Assembly (NCBI RefSeq): GCF_001854245.1 | Contig: NZ_CP015381.1 | Coordinates: 1,142,001 to 1,206,000 of the forward strand | DNA: 64,000 nt | Direction: 5' to 3' | DNA from: Desulfococcus multivorans | GTDB lineage: Bacteria > Desulfobacterota > Desulfobacteria > Desulfobacterales > Desulfococcaceae | Part shown: positions 26,564-35,270 of the stretch, piece by piece | Position numbering within the stretch: the stretch's first letter is position 1 | Layout: each line of letters starts with the position of its first letter | The notes under the pieces: generated by a model | The model's input: the letters and a program-made list of their open reading frames with translations, nothing else | Databases searched by the model: none | Told to the model about the DNA's origin: nothing | Made by a program: the position numbers and the translations under genes

Positions 26564-27703
26564 ATGGAACAGCTGCTAGATTTGCTTACACAATTTATCA
26601 ACAATACAGGATACTACATGCTCGATTACCGATATCTGATCATGATCGGCGTCGGGCTCATCTTCATTTATCTCGGCATTGCCAAGAATTACGAACCGTT
26701 GCTTCTGGTGCCCATCGGGTTTGGCATTCTCGTCGGGAACATTCCGGTTTTTCAGGGGCTTGGCCTGGGCATTTACGAGGACAACAGCGTCCTGCATTAT
26801 CTTTACATGGGTGTTACTCTTGGCATCTATCCGCCCCTTATTTTTCTGGGGATCGGGGCGATGACCGATTTTTCGACCATGCTGGCCCGGCCTCTGCTCA
26901 TGCTCCTGGGTGCAGCGGCCCAGATGGGGATATTTCTTACCTTTCTGGGTGCTCTTGCCCTGGGCTTCGATCCTAAGGAAGCCGCTTCCATCGGGATCAT
27001 CGGTGGCGCGGACGGTCCGACGGCCATCTTTCTGACCGCTCAACTGGCCCCCAGACTGATCGGGCCCATCGCAGTTGCGGCCTATTCCTACATGGCCCTG
27101 GTTCCCGTGATCCAGCCGCCGATCATGAAGCTTCTGACCACGCGAAGAGAGCGACTGATTCGAATGGAGGATCCCCGGGAGGTTTCCAAGAAAGAGAAAA
27201 TTCTGTTTCCCGTCATCGGGTTTCTGCTCTGCTGTCTTCTGGCCCCGGCAGCCTTGCCGCTTCTGGGTATGCTGTTTTTCGGCAACCTCCTCAAGGAGTG
27301 CGTGGTGGCGGAACGACTGGCCGTGGCCGCCCGAACGGTCGTGATCGACACGGTTACCATTCTGTTGGGCATTACCGTGGGCGCCAGCACCCAGGCGGAT
27401 GTATTTCTGACGCCTCAATCCGTTGGAATATTTATATTGGGCGCCCTTGCTTTTGGCGTAGCGACCGCATCGGGCGTTCTTTTCGCGAAGTTCATCAATC
27501 TTTTTCTGCGGGAAAAGATCAATCCTCTTCTGGGTGCCGCGGGGGTTTCGGCTGTTCCCGACTCCGCCCGGGTGGTTCAGCATGTCGGCCATGAGGCGGA
27601 CCCGACCAATTTCCTCCTTATGCACGCCATGGCGCCCAATGTATCCGGCGTCATCGGTTCAGCCATCGGCGCCGGTGTTATGTGGAGTTTTCTGGCGCGG
27701 TAA
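26564..27703 (+). CDS. oadB: Sodium ion-translocating decarboxylase beta subunit
   Basis: A 379-residue multi-span membrane protein with the key motif IGIIGGADGPTAIF holding the conserved aspartate of OadB, MAPNVSGVIGSAIGAG near the end, and about nine hydrophobic spans. It couples decarboxylation of carboxybiotin to export of Na+. The biotin carrier and carboxyltransferase alpha subunit are not encoded next to it, so the substrate (oxaloacetate, methylmalonyl-CoA or glutaconyl-CoA) cannot be assigned. Confidence 0.93.
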   Translation: MEQLLDLLTQFINNTGYYMLDYRYLIMIGVGLIFIYLGIAKNYEPLLLVPIGFGILVGNIPVFQGLGLGIYEDNSVLHYLYMGVTLGIYPPLIFLGIGAMTDFSTMLARPLLMLLGAAAQMGIFLTFLGALALGFDPKEAASIGIIGGADGPTAIFLTAQLAPRLIGPIAVAAYSYMALVPVIQPPIMKLLTTRRERLIRMEDPREVSKKEKILFPVIGFLLCCLLAPAALPLLGMLFFGNLLKECVVAERLAVAARTVVIDTVTILLGITVGASTQADVFLTPQSVGIFILGALAFGVATASGVLFAKFINLFLREKINPLLGAAGVSAVPDSARVVQHVGHEADPTNFLLMHAMAPNVSGVIGSAIGAGVMWSFLAR

Positions 27704-27713
27704 AAGTGTCGTC

Positions 27714-27745
27714 TCGGGGCATTCCGAACCAGCGAAATGCCCCGA
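27714..27745 (+). terminator. Hairpin after oadB
   Basis: TCGGGGCATT (27714-27723) is perfectly complementary to AATGCCCCGA (27736-27745), with a 12-base loop, 11 bases after the oadB stop. No T-run follows, so it is a possible Rho-independent terminator of weak type or an mRNA 3' stabiliser. Confidence 0.45.
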
Positions 27746-27978
27746 TCACAAAACCTTTACGTCCTTCTACATCCTCGGAAAAATCTTTCCAGTCGACGCA
27801 TGCCGCTCTTGGTCCCTTTGTCGATTATCAGCCGTTATTCCGGAAGCCACGCCAAAAAATCACAGGCAATGTCGCCGACACCGCGCGGCTTATGGAAATC
27901 CTGTTCCGGTTGGAAAAATGCAACGTCAACGGCTGAGCGGTGAGCATCGTGAGGAGAATCCCTTTCGGGAAAAGGGTG

Positions 27979-28008
27979 TTGATTGTTGGCGTAAAGCGAT
28001 ACTATAGT
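27979..28008 (+). promoter_or_regulatory. Probable sigma70 promoter of aconitase
   Basis: TTGATT at 27979-27984 and TATAGT at 28003-28008 are 18 bases apart. Transcription would begin near 28015 and give an ~80-base leader before acnA. Confidence 0.45.
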
Positions 28009-28094
28009 ACGCTCATATGTCGACTTTCGAAAATGGCCGTGTCTCCATGCAAACGGCTTGCGGGACGATAACCTACAGTGATCAAGGAGGGGGA

Positions 28095-30842
28095 ATGATT
28101 AACCGAGAGGAATTTTTACGCCAGGTCAAGGTGGACGGCCGGAACTATACGGTGATGGACGTCCGTCTGATGGAAAAAAAAGGCATCGCCGATATTGAAA
28201 GGTTGCCCTTTTCCATTCGGATTCTGGTTGAAAACCTGCTGAGAAAACTGGATGGTCGTGTGGTCAGGGAAGAAGACCTGCTGAATATCGCCCGGTGGCG
28301 GAAACGGTACGAGGCGCCGGTGGAAATTCCATATCATCCGGCTCGGGTGCTGATGCAGGACTTTACGGGCGTTCCCGCCGTCGTTGACTTGGCGGCCATG
28401 AGAGATGCCATGAAAGCGTTGGGTGGCGATCCTCGGAAAATCAATCCCATGATTCCCGTTGAATTGATCGTCGATCACTCCGTTCAAGTGGATTACTATG
28501 GCACCGCCGACGCTCTCAGAAAAAACGTGGCCAAGGAATACGAGCGTAACGGCGAGCGGTACGCCTTGCTCAAATGGGCACAGAAAAGCTTCGACAATTT
28601 CAAGGTTGTGCCCCCCAATTCGGGCATATGCCACCAGGTCAACCTGGAACATCTAGGGCGTGTTGTGATTACGGCGACGTCGGACGGCGGTATGGCGGCC
28701 TTCCCTGACTCCCTTGTCGGAACGGACTCCCATACGACCATGATTAACGGCATCGGGGTCATGGGGTGGGGTGTCGGCGGCATCGAGGCGGAAGCGGTCA
28801 TGCTTGGCCAGCCGTATTTCATGGCCATTCCGGAGGTCATCGGTGTACGGATGACCGGTGAACTCAGGGCCGGCGTGACGGCCACGGATTTGGTGCTGAC
28901 CGTCACGCAGATGTTGAGGGAATACAATGTCGTCGAAAAGTTTGTCGAGTTTTTCGGTCCGGGAATGAAGGGCCTTACTGTTCCCGACCGGGCCACCATC
29001 GCCAATATGTCCCCGGAGTACGGTGCTACCATGGGGTTTTTCCCGGTAGACGAAAAGACCATCGACTATCTCGATATAACCGATCGGGAGGCCCAGGCCC
29101 GGGTCGTGGAGCGATGCACGCGCGAGCTGGGCCTTTTCTACACCGGAGATGAGACGCCCGAGTACACGGCCGTTCTGGATCTGGACCTCTCCACTGTCTT
29201 ACCTTCCCTGGCCGGACCTTCGCGGCCTCAGGACCGCATTGTGCTGAACGACCTGGAAAGCCACTTCGACAATATGCTGAAATGCGGTCACGAAAGAGAT
29301 GCCGACATCGACAACATCTCAAAATTTCTTGACGAGTCGGGTTCCGTCACTCATCGGGAAGCCTACTGCGCGCCGAGCGGCCGAAGACGGTTCACTACGA
29401 ACATCAACGGCAGGGAGGTGAGCGTGGGGGACGGGAGCATCGTCATCGCCGCCATCACCTCGTGCACCAACACATCCAATCCCTATGTCATGCTGGGGGC
29501 GGGGCTTTTGGCTAAGAATGCCGTTGAGAAGGGGCTCAAAGTGCCGCCTCACGTCAAGACCTCCCTTGTGCCCGGCTCGAAGGTCGTGGTGGATTACCTT
29601 GAGGATGCCGACCTGATGCCCTACCTTCAGGCCTTGGGATTCCATTTGGCAGGATTCGGATGCACCACCTGCATCGGCAACAGCGGTCCGCTTCATCCTC
29701 AGATCGAGCGCCTGATTCGGGAACACGATCTGACGGTGGCTTCAGTCCTCTCAGGAAACCGGAATTTCGAGGCGCGGATCCACCAGGCCGTCAAGGGCAA
29801 TTTCCTGGCCTCACCGATGTTGGTGGTCGCGTTTGCCATCGCCGGACGGATCGACGTCAATCTCCTCAGGCGTCCCCTGGGTCTGGATCCGAATGGAGAG
29901 CCGGTCTATCTCGAGGATGTCTGGCCCCGCCGAAGCGAGATCGAGTCTTTCATCCAGCGGCATGTCAAGCAGACGTTCTACCGGAAGGAATACGCCAGAA
30001 TATTTGACGGGGACGAATTCTGGGCGGCGCTGGACACCCCTGAGAGCACCACCTTCAAATGGGACGAGGCATCCACATATATCAAGAATCCTCCTTATTT
30101 CGAAGGGTTTGACCTCGAAGTAAGAAAAATCGAGGATATCGACGGTGCGCGTCCTTTGCTCCTTCTGGGCGATTCGGTGACTACCGATCATATCTCGCCG
30201 GCCGGGGCGATTCCGGCGGAATATCCCGCTGGTCGGTATCTTGTCGAGAAAGGTGTGGACGTCAAGGCTTTCAACTCCTACGGCTCCCGTCGGGGCAACC
30301 ACGAGGTGATGATGCGGGGCACCTTCGGCAACATCCGGATCAAAAATCAGATGACGGCCCCCAAAGAGGGCAGTTACACCCGAAAATTTCCAGAGGACGA
30401 GGAGGCATTCATTTACGAGGCCGCCATGAAATACAAGGCTGATGGGGTTCCCCTGGTGGTGATGGGCGGCAAGGAGTACGGGACCGGCTCTTCCCGGGAT
30501 TGGGCCGCCAAGGGCACCATTCTCCTGGGCGTTCGGGCCGTTATCGCCGAATCCTTCGAGAGGATCCATCGGAGTAACCTCGTGGGCATGGGTGTGCTGC
30601 CGCTCGTTTTCAAGGAAGGCGAGGGATGGCGGCAACTCGGTCTGGACGGTTCGGAAACCTATACGCTGAGCGGCCTGGCGGATATGAAACCCCGAAGCAT
30701 CATCAAAGTCCGGGCCGTCACAAAGGACGGCGACGTGAGAGAGTTCGAGACTGAATCCAAATTGAACACGGACATCGAGGTGGACTATTTTCAGAATGGG
30801 GGTATTCTGCCTTATGTTCTGAGAAAGCTCATGAAGGATTGA
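28095..30842 (+). CDS. acnA: Aconitate hydratase A
   Basis: A 915-residue AcnA/IRP-type aconitase, full length. The three [4Fe-4S] cysteines are in TSCTNTSNPY and GCTTCIGNSGPL; substrate motifs GTDSHTTM, DSVTTDHISPAG and GKEYGTGSSRDWAAKG are present. It isomerises citrate and isocitrate. ATG 28095 directly follows AAGGAGGGGGA; the in-frame ATG at 28017 would add 26 unsupported residues. It stands alone with its own promoter and a strong hairpin downstream. Confidence 0.96.
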   Translation: MINREEFLRQVKVDGRNYTVMDVRLMEKKGIADIERLPFSIRILVENLLRKLDGRVVREEDLLNIARWRKRYEAPVEIPYHPARVLMQDFTGVPAVVDLAAMRDAMKALGGDPRKINPMIPVELIVDHSVQVDYYGTADALRKNVAKEYERNGERYALLKWAQKSFDNFKVVPPNSGICHQVNLEHLGRVVITATSDGGMAAFPDSLVGTDSHTTMINGIGVMGWGVGGIEAEAVMLGQPYFMAIPEVIGVRMTGELRAGVTATDLVLTVTQMLREYNVVEKFVEFFGPGMKGLTVPDRATIANMSPEYGATMGFFPVDEKTIDYLDITDREAQARVVERCTRELGLFYTGDETPEYTAVLDLDLSTVLPSLAGPSRPQDRIVLNDLESHFDNMLKCGHERDADIDNISKFLDESGSVTHREAYCAPSGRRRFTTNINGREVSVGDGSIVIAAITSCTNTSNPYVMLGAGLLAKNAVEKGLKVPPHVKTSLVPGSKVVVDYLEDADLMPYLQALGFHLAGFGCTTCIGNSGPLHPQIERLIREHDLTVASVLSGNRNFEARIHQAVKGNFLASPMLVVAFAIAGRIDVNLLRRPLGLDPNGEPVYLEDVWPRRSEIESFIQRHVKQTFYRKEYARIFDGDEFWAALDTPESTTFKWDEASTYIKNPPYFEGFDLEVRKIEDIDGARPLLLLGDSVTTDHISPAGAIPAEYPAGRYLVEKGVDVKAFNSYGSRRGNHEVMMRGTFGNIRIKNQMTAPKEGSYTRKFPEDEEAFIYEAAMKYKADGVPLVVMGGKEYGTGSSRDWAAKGTILLGVRAVIAESFERIHRSNLVGMGVLPLVFKEGEGWRQLGLDGSETYTLSGLADMKPRSIIKVRAVTKDGDVREFETESKLNTDIEVDYFQNGGILPYVLRKLMKD

Positions 30843-30848
30843 TACCGC

Positions 30849-30892
30849 CCGGCTTCCGCTTCCGTCGGATCGGACGGAGGAGCGGAAGCCGG
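30849..30892 (+). terminator. Long GC-rich hairpin after acnA
   Basis: CCGGCTTCCGCT (30849-30860) pairs perfectly with 30881-30892, and inside it TCCGTC (30861-30866) pairs with GACGGA (30873-30878), leaving a 6-base loop and a 2-base bulge. It begins 7 bases after the acnA stop. The lack of a following T-run leaves open whether it terminates or protects the mRNA end. Confidence 0.55.
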
Positions 30893-31055
30893 CGGGTAAA
30901 TGCGGGTGCCGCTTTCGAACCGCTCTCATGGGGTTGATGCCCCTGTATTTCCGCCAAAATAAGGCTTGCATCTCCGACGCAATTTGCGTAAACGTGGGGG
31001 CGATTGAAGAAGAGAAACAAAAAAGAAATATTTCAGTATAATGGGAGCGATATCG

Positions 31056-31931
31056 ATGCACTACGAACATCCCCACCGGGTTATCCGGCCGCCGAGCGAG
31101 GCTTACAGCATCCTGCTGCAGGCCACCGTCGGCTGTTCCCACAACAAATGTACCTTCTGCGGCGCTTACAAGGGACTTCGCTTCAAGATAAAGTCCGACG
31201 AAAGAATTTATGCCGACATTGCCTATGCCGCCCAACATTACGCCGACGTGCGGCGCGTCTTCATCTGTGACGGGGATGCCCTGATCATCCCGCAACAGCG
31301 GCTTCTGAACATTCTCAAGGAGATCCAGCGTCGGCTGCCCTGGGTTACGCGGGTTGGTCTGTACGCCAATACCAAGGGAATCGATCTGAAAAGCGATGAA
31401 GATCTCGCGGCGCTTCACGCCCACGGACTGAAAATTGCCTATATGGGGTTGGAGTCCGGGGATGACGTCACTCTCGACAAGGTGCGGAAGGGCGCTGATG
31501 CCGATAAAATGATCAGAATGGGACAAAAGATCCGCAAAGCCGGCATCAAGCTTTCCCTCACGGTGCTTTTAGGCTTGGCCGGAAAAGCGCGTTCCCGAAT
31601 CCATGCGGAGGCCACCGGCCGGGTCCTCAGCGCTATCGACCCTGAATACGTGGGGGCTTTGAGCCTTATGTTGATTCCCGGAACGCCCCTCCACGACGAA
31701 TATACCTCGGGGCATTTCGAGTTGATGGCGCCTGAGGAGATGCTCATGGAGTTGCGAACCATGATCGCTCACACCCACATATCCCGAGGACTGTTTCATG
31801 CCAACCATGCCTCCAATTACCTGCCCATCAAGGCCAGGCTTCCCAAGGATCGGGAGACCGTCCTCAAGTTGATAGACGAAGCCCTGTCCGGCGGAATCAA
31901 ACTGAAACCTGAATGGCTGCGGGCGTTATAG
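31056..31931 (+). CDS. Radical SAM protein of unknown function
   Basis: A 291-residue radical SAM enzyme. The cluster-binding motif reads CSHNKCTFC (Cys27, Cys32, Cys35), that is CX4CX2C rather than the usual CX3CX2C, as in Elp3/HemN-related subgroups. GLESGDD and LLGLAGK match later barrel strands; no extra cluster domain follows. The reaction is unknown. ATG 31056 has GGGAG upstream; 31041 is an in-frame alternative. It stands alone between acnA and tkt. Confidence 0.8.
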   Translation: MHYEHPHRVIRPPSEAYSILLQATVGCSHNKCTFCGAYKGLRFKIKSDERIYADIAYAAQHYADVRRVFICDGDALIIPQQRLLNILKEIQRRLPWVTRVGLYANTKGIDLKSDEDLAALHAHGLKIAYMGLESGDDVTLDKVRKGADADKMIRMGQKIRKAGIKLSLTVLLGLAGKARSRIHAEATGRVLSAIDPEYVGALSLMLIPGTPLHDEYTSGHFELMAPEEMLMELRTMIAHTHISRGLFHANHASNYLPIKARLPKDRETVLKLIDEALSGGIKLKPEWLRAL

Positions 31932-32136
31932 GCCATTATCATATCGTTTGAAAGGTCCTGTCTAAAAGGGTGCGCGAAGCCGGAACATCAGTCATGCCGG
32001 CCGATATCAACGACAATCGGTCGTCAAGATCCCGATCTGATCGGGACAGAAAAGCGCGATCCGGTTGTCTGCCCTGTTTTTGTCCGATTTTCATGGGCTT
32101 ACATCTGAAATGAAACATCAAGGAGAAACAATCAAA

Positions 32137-34161
32137 ATGAACCAACCATCGGCGGAATGCCGCGCCATCAACGATCAACTGTGCATCAACACCATTCGCA
32201 CCCTCTCCATGGATGCTGTTCAGGCAGCCAATTCCGGGCATCCTGGAGCGCCTATGGGCTTGGCTCCCGCCGCCTATGTTTTGTGGACCCAGGTAATGAA
32301 GCACAACCCCAAAAACCCACAATGGCCTGACCGGGATCGGTTCGTGCTTTCCGGGGGGCATGCATCCATGCTGCTATACAGCGTTTTGCACCTGACGGGC
32401 TACGATGTGACCCTGGAGGACATCCGGAATTTCCGACAGTGGGGCAGCAAAACGCCGGGACACCCTGAATACGGCCATACGCCGGGGGTGGAAACCACCA
32501 CCGGACCCCTGGGACAGGGGATTGCCAATGCCGTAGGCATGGCCATGGCCGAGCGGTTTCTGGCCGACCGCTTCAACCGAGAAGGCAATACCATCGTTGA
32601 TCACCATACCTATGTCATGTGCGGAGACGGCGATCTGATGGAGGGGATCAGCTATGAGGCCGCCTCCCTGGCCGGTCATCTCGGGCTCGGGAAGCTGATC
32701 TGTATCTATGACGACAACAGGATTTCCATAGAGGGAAGCACCGACCTCGCCTTCACCGAGAATACGGCACTCCGGTTCGAAGCCATGAACTGGCATGTGC
32801 AGCGCGTGGCGGACGGCAACGATGTCGATGCCATCCGTAATGCACTGACAGCGGCCAAGGACGAGACCGAAAAGCCTTCGGTGATCCTGTTGCGCACTCA
32901 CATCGCCTACGGCAGCCCCAACAAGCAGGATACCGCCGACGCCCACGGCGCACCCCTGGGGGAGGAGGAGGTTCGACTTACCAAGATCAATCTGGGATGC
33001 TCGGAGGACAAATGCTTCTGCGTATTGGAAGATCCGTTGAAGGTGTTTCGGAAATGTGTCGACAGGGGTCAGGCCCACCAGATGAAATGGCTCGAAGCCT
33101 TCAATGCTTATGCGACGGCCCACCCCGAACCGGCTCGGGAATGGAACGAAATGATCACCGGAACGTTGCCTGAAGGATGGGACGCCGACCTTCCCGCCTT
33201 TTCAGCGGCGGACGGTCCCGTGGCGACCCGTTCGGCGTCGGGGCGCGTTATCAACGGACTGGCGGGACGGATTCTCAACCTTATCGGCGGTTCGGCCGAT
33301 CTCGGACCTTCCAACAAGACTCACATCGACGGCGCCGCAGACTTCCAGAAAAACGTTTACAGCGGCAGGAACATCCGTTTCGGAGTTCGGGAACATGCCA
33401 TGGGCGCGATTCTGTCGGGTTTGGCGCTTCACGGCGGCATCCGGCCTTTCGGCGGCACCTTCCTGGTGTTCGCCGATTATATGCGGGCGTCCATTCGATT
33501 GGCGTCCCTCATGAAGATACCGGTTACTTACGTTTTCACCCACGACAGTGTGGCCGTGGGTGAAGACGGCCCGACCCATCAGCCGGTGGAGCACCTGATG
33601 AGTCTTCGGGCCATTCCAGGGCTTACGGTGATCCGACCGGCAGACGCCAATGAGACGCGGGAAGCCTGGCGCATTGCCATGACCCATGGCGCGGGTCCCA
33701 CAGCGCTGATTCTAAGCCGCCAGAAACTGCCGGTGATCGATCGGAAAACCTGCGCGAATGCCGCCGGCCTTGCCGCCGGCGGATATATCCTGTTGGATTG
33801 TGAAGGGCGGGCGGATATTATTCTTATCGCCACCGGCGCCGAGGTCCATCTCATCCTTGAAGCCCAAAAGGTGCTGGCGGAAAAAGGCGTCAAATCCCGG
33901 GTGGTCGGCTTGCCGAGTTGGGAGTTGTTCGAAAAGCAGGACGCTGCTTACAAGGATCAGGTCCTTCCACCGGAGGTCAAGACGCGGTTGGCGGTGGAAG
34001 CCGGCCAGCCCATGGGATGGGAACGGTATGTCGGTGCCCGCGACGCCGTCATCGGTATCGACACCTTCGGCACTTCCGCGCCCGGCAGCCTGGTGTTGGA
34101 GCGCTACGGTTTCACGGTGGAAAACGTCGTCCAGAAAGCGCTGGCGCTCCTGAACCGATAG
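32137..34161 (+). CDS. tkt: Transketolase
   Basis: A 674-residue transketolase. The thiamine diphosphate site is seen in [18 protein letters not shown], the N-terminal [11 protein letters not shown] is canonical, and the pyrimidine domain has [11 protein letters not shown] and [20 protein letters not shown]. It moves two-carbon units between sugar phosphates in the non-oxidative pentose phosphate pathway and so makes sedoheptulose 7-phosphate and supplies erythrose and ribose phosphates. ATG 32137 lies 11 bases after AAGGAG; in-frame ATGs at 32110 and 32065 are less likely. Confidence 0.95.
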   Translation: MNQPSAECRAINDQLCINTIRTLSMDAVQAANSGHPGAPMGLAPAAYVLWTQVMKHNPKNPQWPDRDRFVLSGGHASMLLYSVLHLTGYDVTLEDIRNFRQWGSKTPGHPEYGHTPGVETTTGPLGQGIANAVGMAMAERFLADRFNREGNTIVDHHTYVMCGDGDLMEGISYEAASLAGHLGLGKLICIYDDNRISIEGSTDLAFTENTALRFEAMNWHVQRVADGNDVDAIRNALTAAKDETEKPSVILLRTHIAYGSPNKQDTADAHGAPLGEEEVRLTKINLGCSEDKCFCVLEDPLKVFRKCVDRGQAHQMKWLEAFNAYATAHPEPAREWNEMITGTLPEGWDADLPAFSAADGPVATRSASGRVINGLAGRILNLIGGSADLGPSNKTHIDGAADFQKNVYSGRNIRFGVREHAMGAILSGLALHGGIRPFGGTFLVFADYMRASIRLASLMKIPVTYVFTHDSVAVGEDGPTHQPVEHLMSLRAIPGLTVIRPADANETREAWRIAMTHGAGPTALILSRQKLPVIDRKTCANAAGLAAGGYILLDCEGRADIILIATGAEVHLILEAQKVLAEKGVKSRVVGLPSWELFEKQDAAYKDQVLPPEVKTRLAVEAGQPMGWERYVGARDAVIGIDTFGTSAPGSLVLERYGFTVENVVQKALALLNR

Positions 34162-34186
34162 GCAAAACCCTTTCTGCGGCGGAACA

Positions 34187-34207
34187 GGCGGAGGTGATTC
34201 CTCCGCC
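34187..34207. terminator. Hairpin between convergent tkt and DUF3786 genes
   Basis: GGCGGAGG-tgatt-CCTCCGCC is a perfect 8-bp stem with a 5-base loop, 25 bases after the tkt stop. It could act in both directions; T-richness on either side is modest. Confidence 0.5.
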
Positions 34208-34259
34208 TTGACATGCCCGCCTTTTTCGGATTGGCGGGGATTTTGCCGGAAGATATTTC

Positions 34260-34868
34260 TCAGCCCAGTATGCGGATGATTTTCCGGGTGGTGTATTCTC
34301 CCGTATCCGCAAGACCGTCCATGGGGATGAAATCAAGTGCGTTGGCGGAAAAGAGGCAGGTGACGGAGGCTGGAAAGTCTTCGTCGGCCTCATAGAAGAT
34401 GTAGCAGAGGGCGATTTTCGGCAGCGGCATCACCTGAAAGGCGAAATCGCCCCCCACACCGTCCACGGCGGTGCTTCCGCCCAATGCTTCCACGATGTCG
34501 GACATGTGGGTGCGAACGGCCTCCACAAAAGGCACAAGAGCTTCCTGAGTGTAGGCCGCGAAGGCGCCCACATAGGGCATGCTGCCCGGAAAATCCTTGA
34601 AGGCCCGGAAGGGCGTCATAACCATGGCGCCGGGATTGGCCGACCGGGCATAAAGGGCGATAATAATGCCCAGCGGCCCTTCCTGTTTGACGCCCGACAG
34701 GAAAATACCCTCCGGTCCGATGCGGCAGGGTTCACCAAAAGCTGAAAAACGAACGCCGGTGCCGTCGACAGCGCCGGGCAATTGCTCGGCGAGTTCCCTT
34801 GCAGCGTTGGAATTTTTGAAAAGCGCATCAATATGGGTCTGAACGATGACGGCGTAATTGTCTTTCAT
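34260..34868 (-). CDS. DUF3786 domain protein
   Basis: A 202-residue cytoplasmic protein matching my recollection of the DUF3786 family found in anaerobes, sometimes near corrinoid or iron-sulfur genes. Visible conserved stretches are GVRFSAFGEPCRIGPEG, GPLGIIIALYARSANP and CYIFYEADEDFPASVTCLFSANALDF. Function is unknown. ATG 34868 has GAGGAAAGG upstream and is preferred to 34901. It is convergent with tkt and divergent from the ETF-QO gene. Confidence 0.75.
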   Translation of the reverse strand: MKDNYAVIVQTHIDALFKNSNAARELAEQLPGAVDGTGVRFSAFGEPCRIGPEGIFLSGVKQEGPLGIIIALYARSANPGAMVMTPFRAFKDFPGSMPYVGAFAAYTQEALVPFVEAVRTHMSDIVEALGGSTAVDGVGGDFAFQVMPLPKIALCYIFYEADEDFPASVTCLFSANALDFIPMDGLADTGEYTTRKIIRILG

Positions 34869-35270
34869 GATCCTTTCCTCCATCCCATTTAGATCATTCA
34901 ACGTCCGGCTTTCGCGATGGCGACGGTACGGACCCTGAACACCGAAAACCGGATCAGATACCGCAACTGTCGACTTTCATGTGCCGGCACCGCTATCCGG
35001 TCACCATCATGAAAGTCGACAGTTGAGCAGATAACATGTCAACTTCCGATCCCGGACGAATTCAGCGGAAGATTTCCCGTCCAAACAGTCAAGATGCCGG
35101 CCCGGTCAATTTTCCCTTGTATTTTGTGTGGGAGTTTGTAACATATTTTGGCTGATATTTGGCAGTGATATCTTTTGAGCCGATGCGAGATCAAAAAATG
35201 CCTTCCCGGTCCCCATCGGCGACTGATGTATCCCATCCAACCCGAATAGAACAGTTAAGGTGATAACGAT
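34869..35270. other. Divergent intergenic region with palindrome copy 2
   Basis: 400 bases between divergent DUF3786 and ETF-QO genes. It contains the long palindrome at 34964-35025 and an AT-richer stretch around 35110-35170 that probably holds the ETF-QO promoter. No gene was found. Confidence 0.5.
34964..35025. repeat. Dispersed long palindrome, copy 2
   Basis: CAACTGTCGACTTTCAT at 34964-34980 is a perfect inverted repeat of 35009-35025 with a 28-base loop. Compared with copy 1 one base in the left arm is changed (T to G) and its partner in the right arm is changed to match (A to C), so pairing is kept. The loop shares the CCGGTCACCATC segment with copy 1 and contains a small palindrome, GTGCCGGCAC. 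Confidence 0.85.

Larger units (their letters stand above)
27704..28094. other. Intergenic region between oadB and acnA
   Basis: 390 bases with a hairpin at 27714-27745 and a promoter at 27979-28008. Short open frames within it (about 27682-28007) have neither ribosome sites nor family signatures and are not called. Confidence 0.5.

Noticed and set aside
29811-31526. 571-codon reverse open frame
   Set aside because: It is antisense to aconitase and the radical SAM gene with no ribosome site or domain motif.
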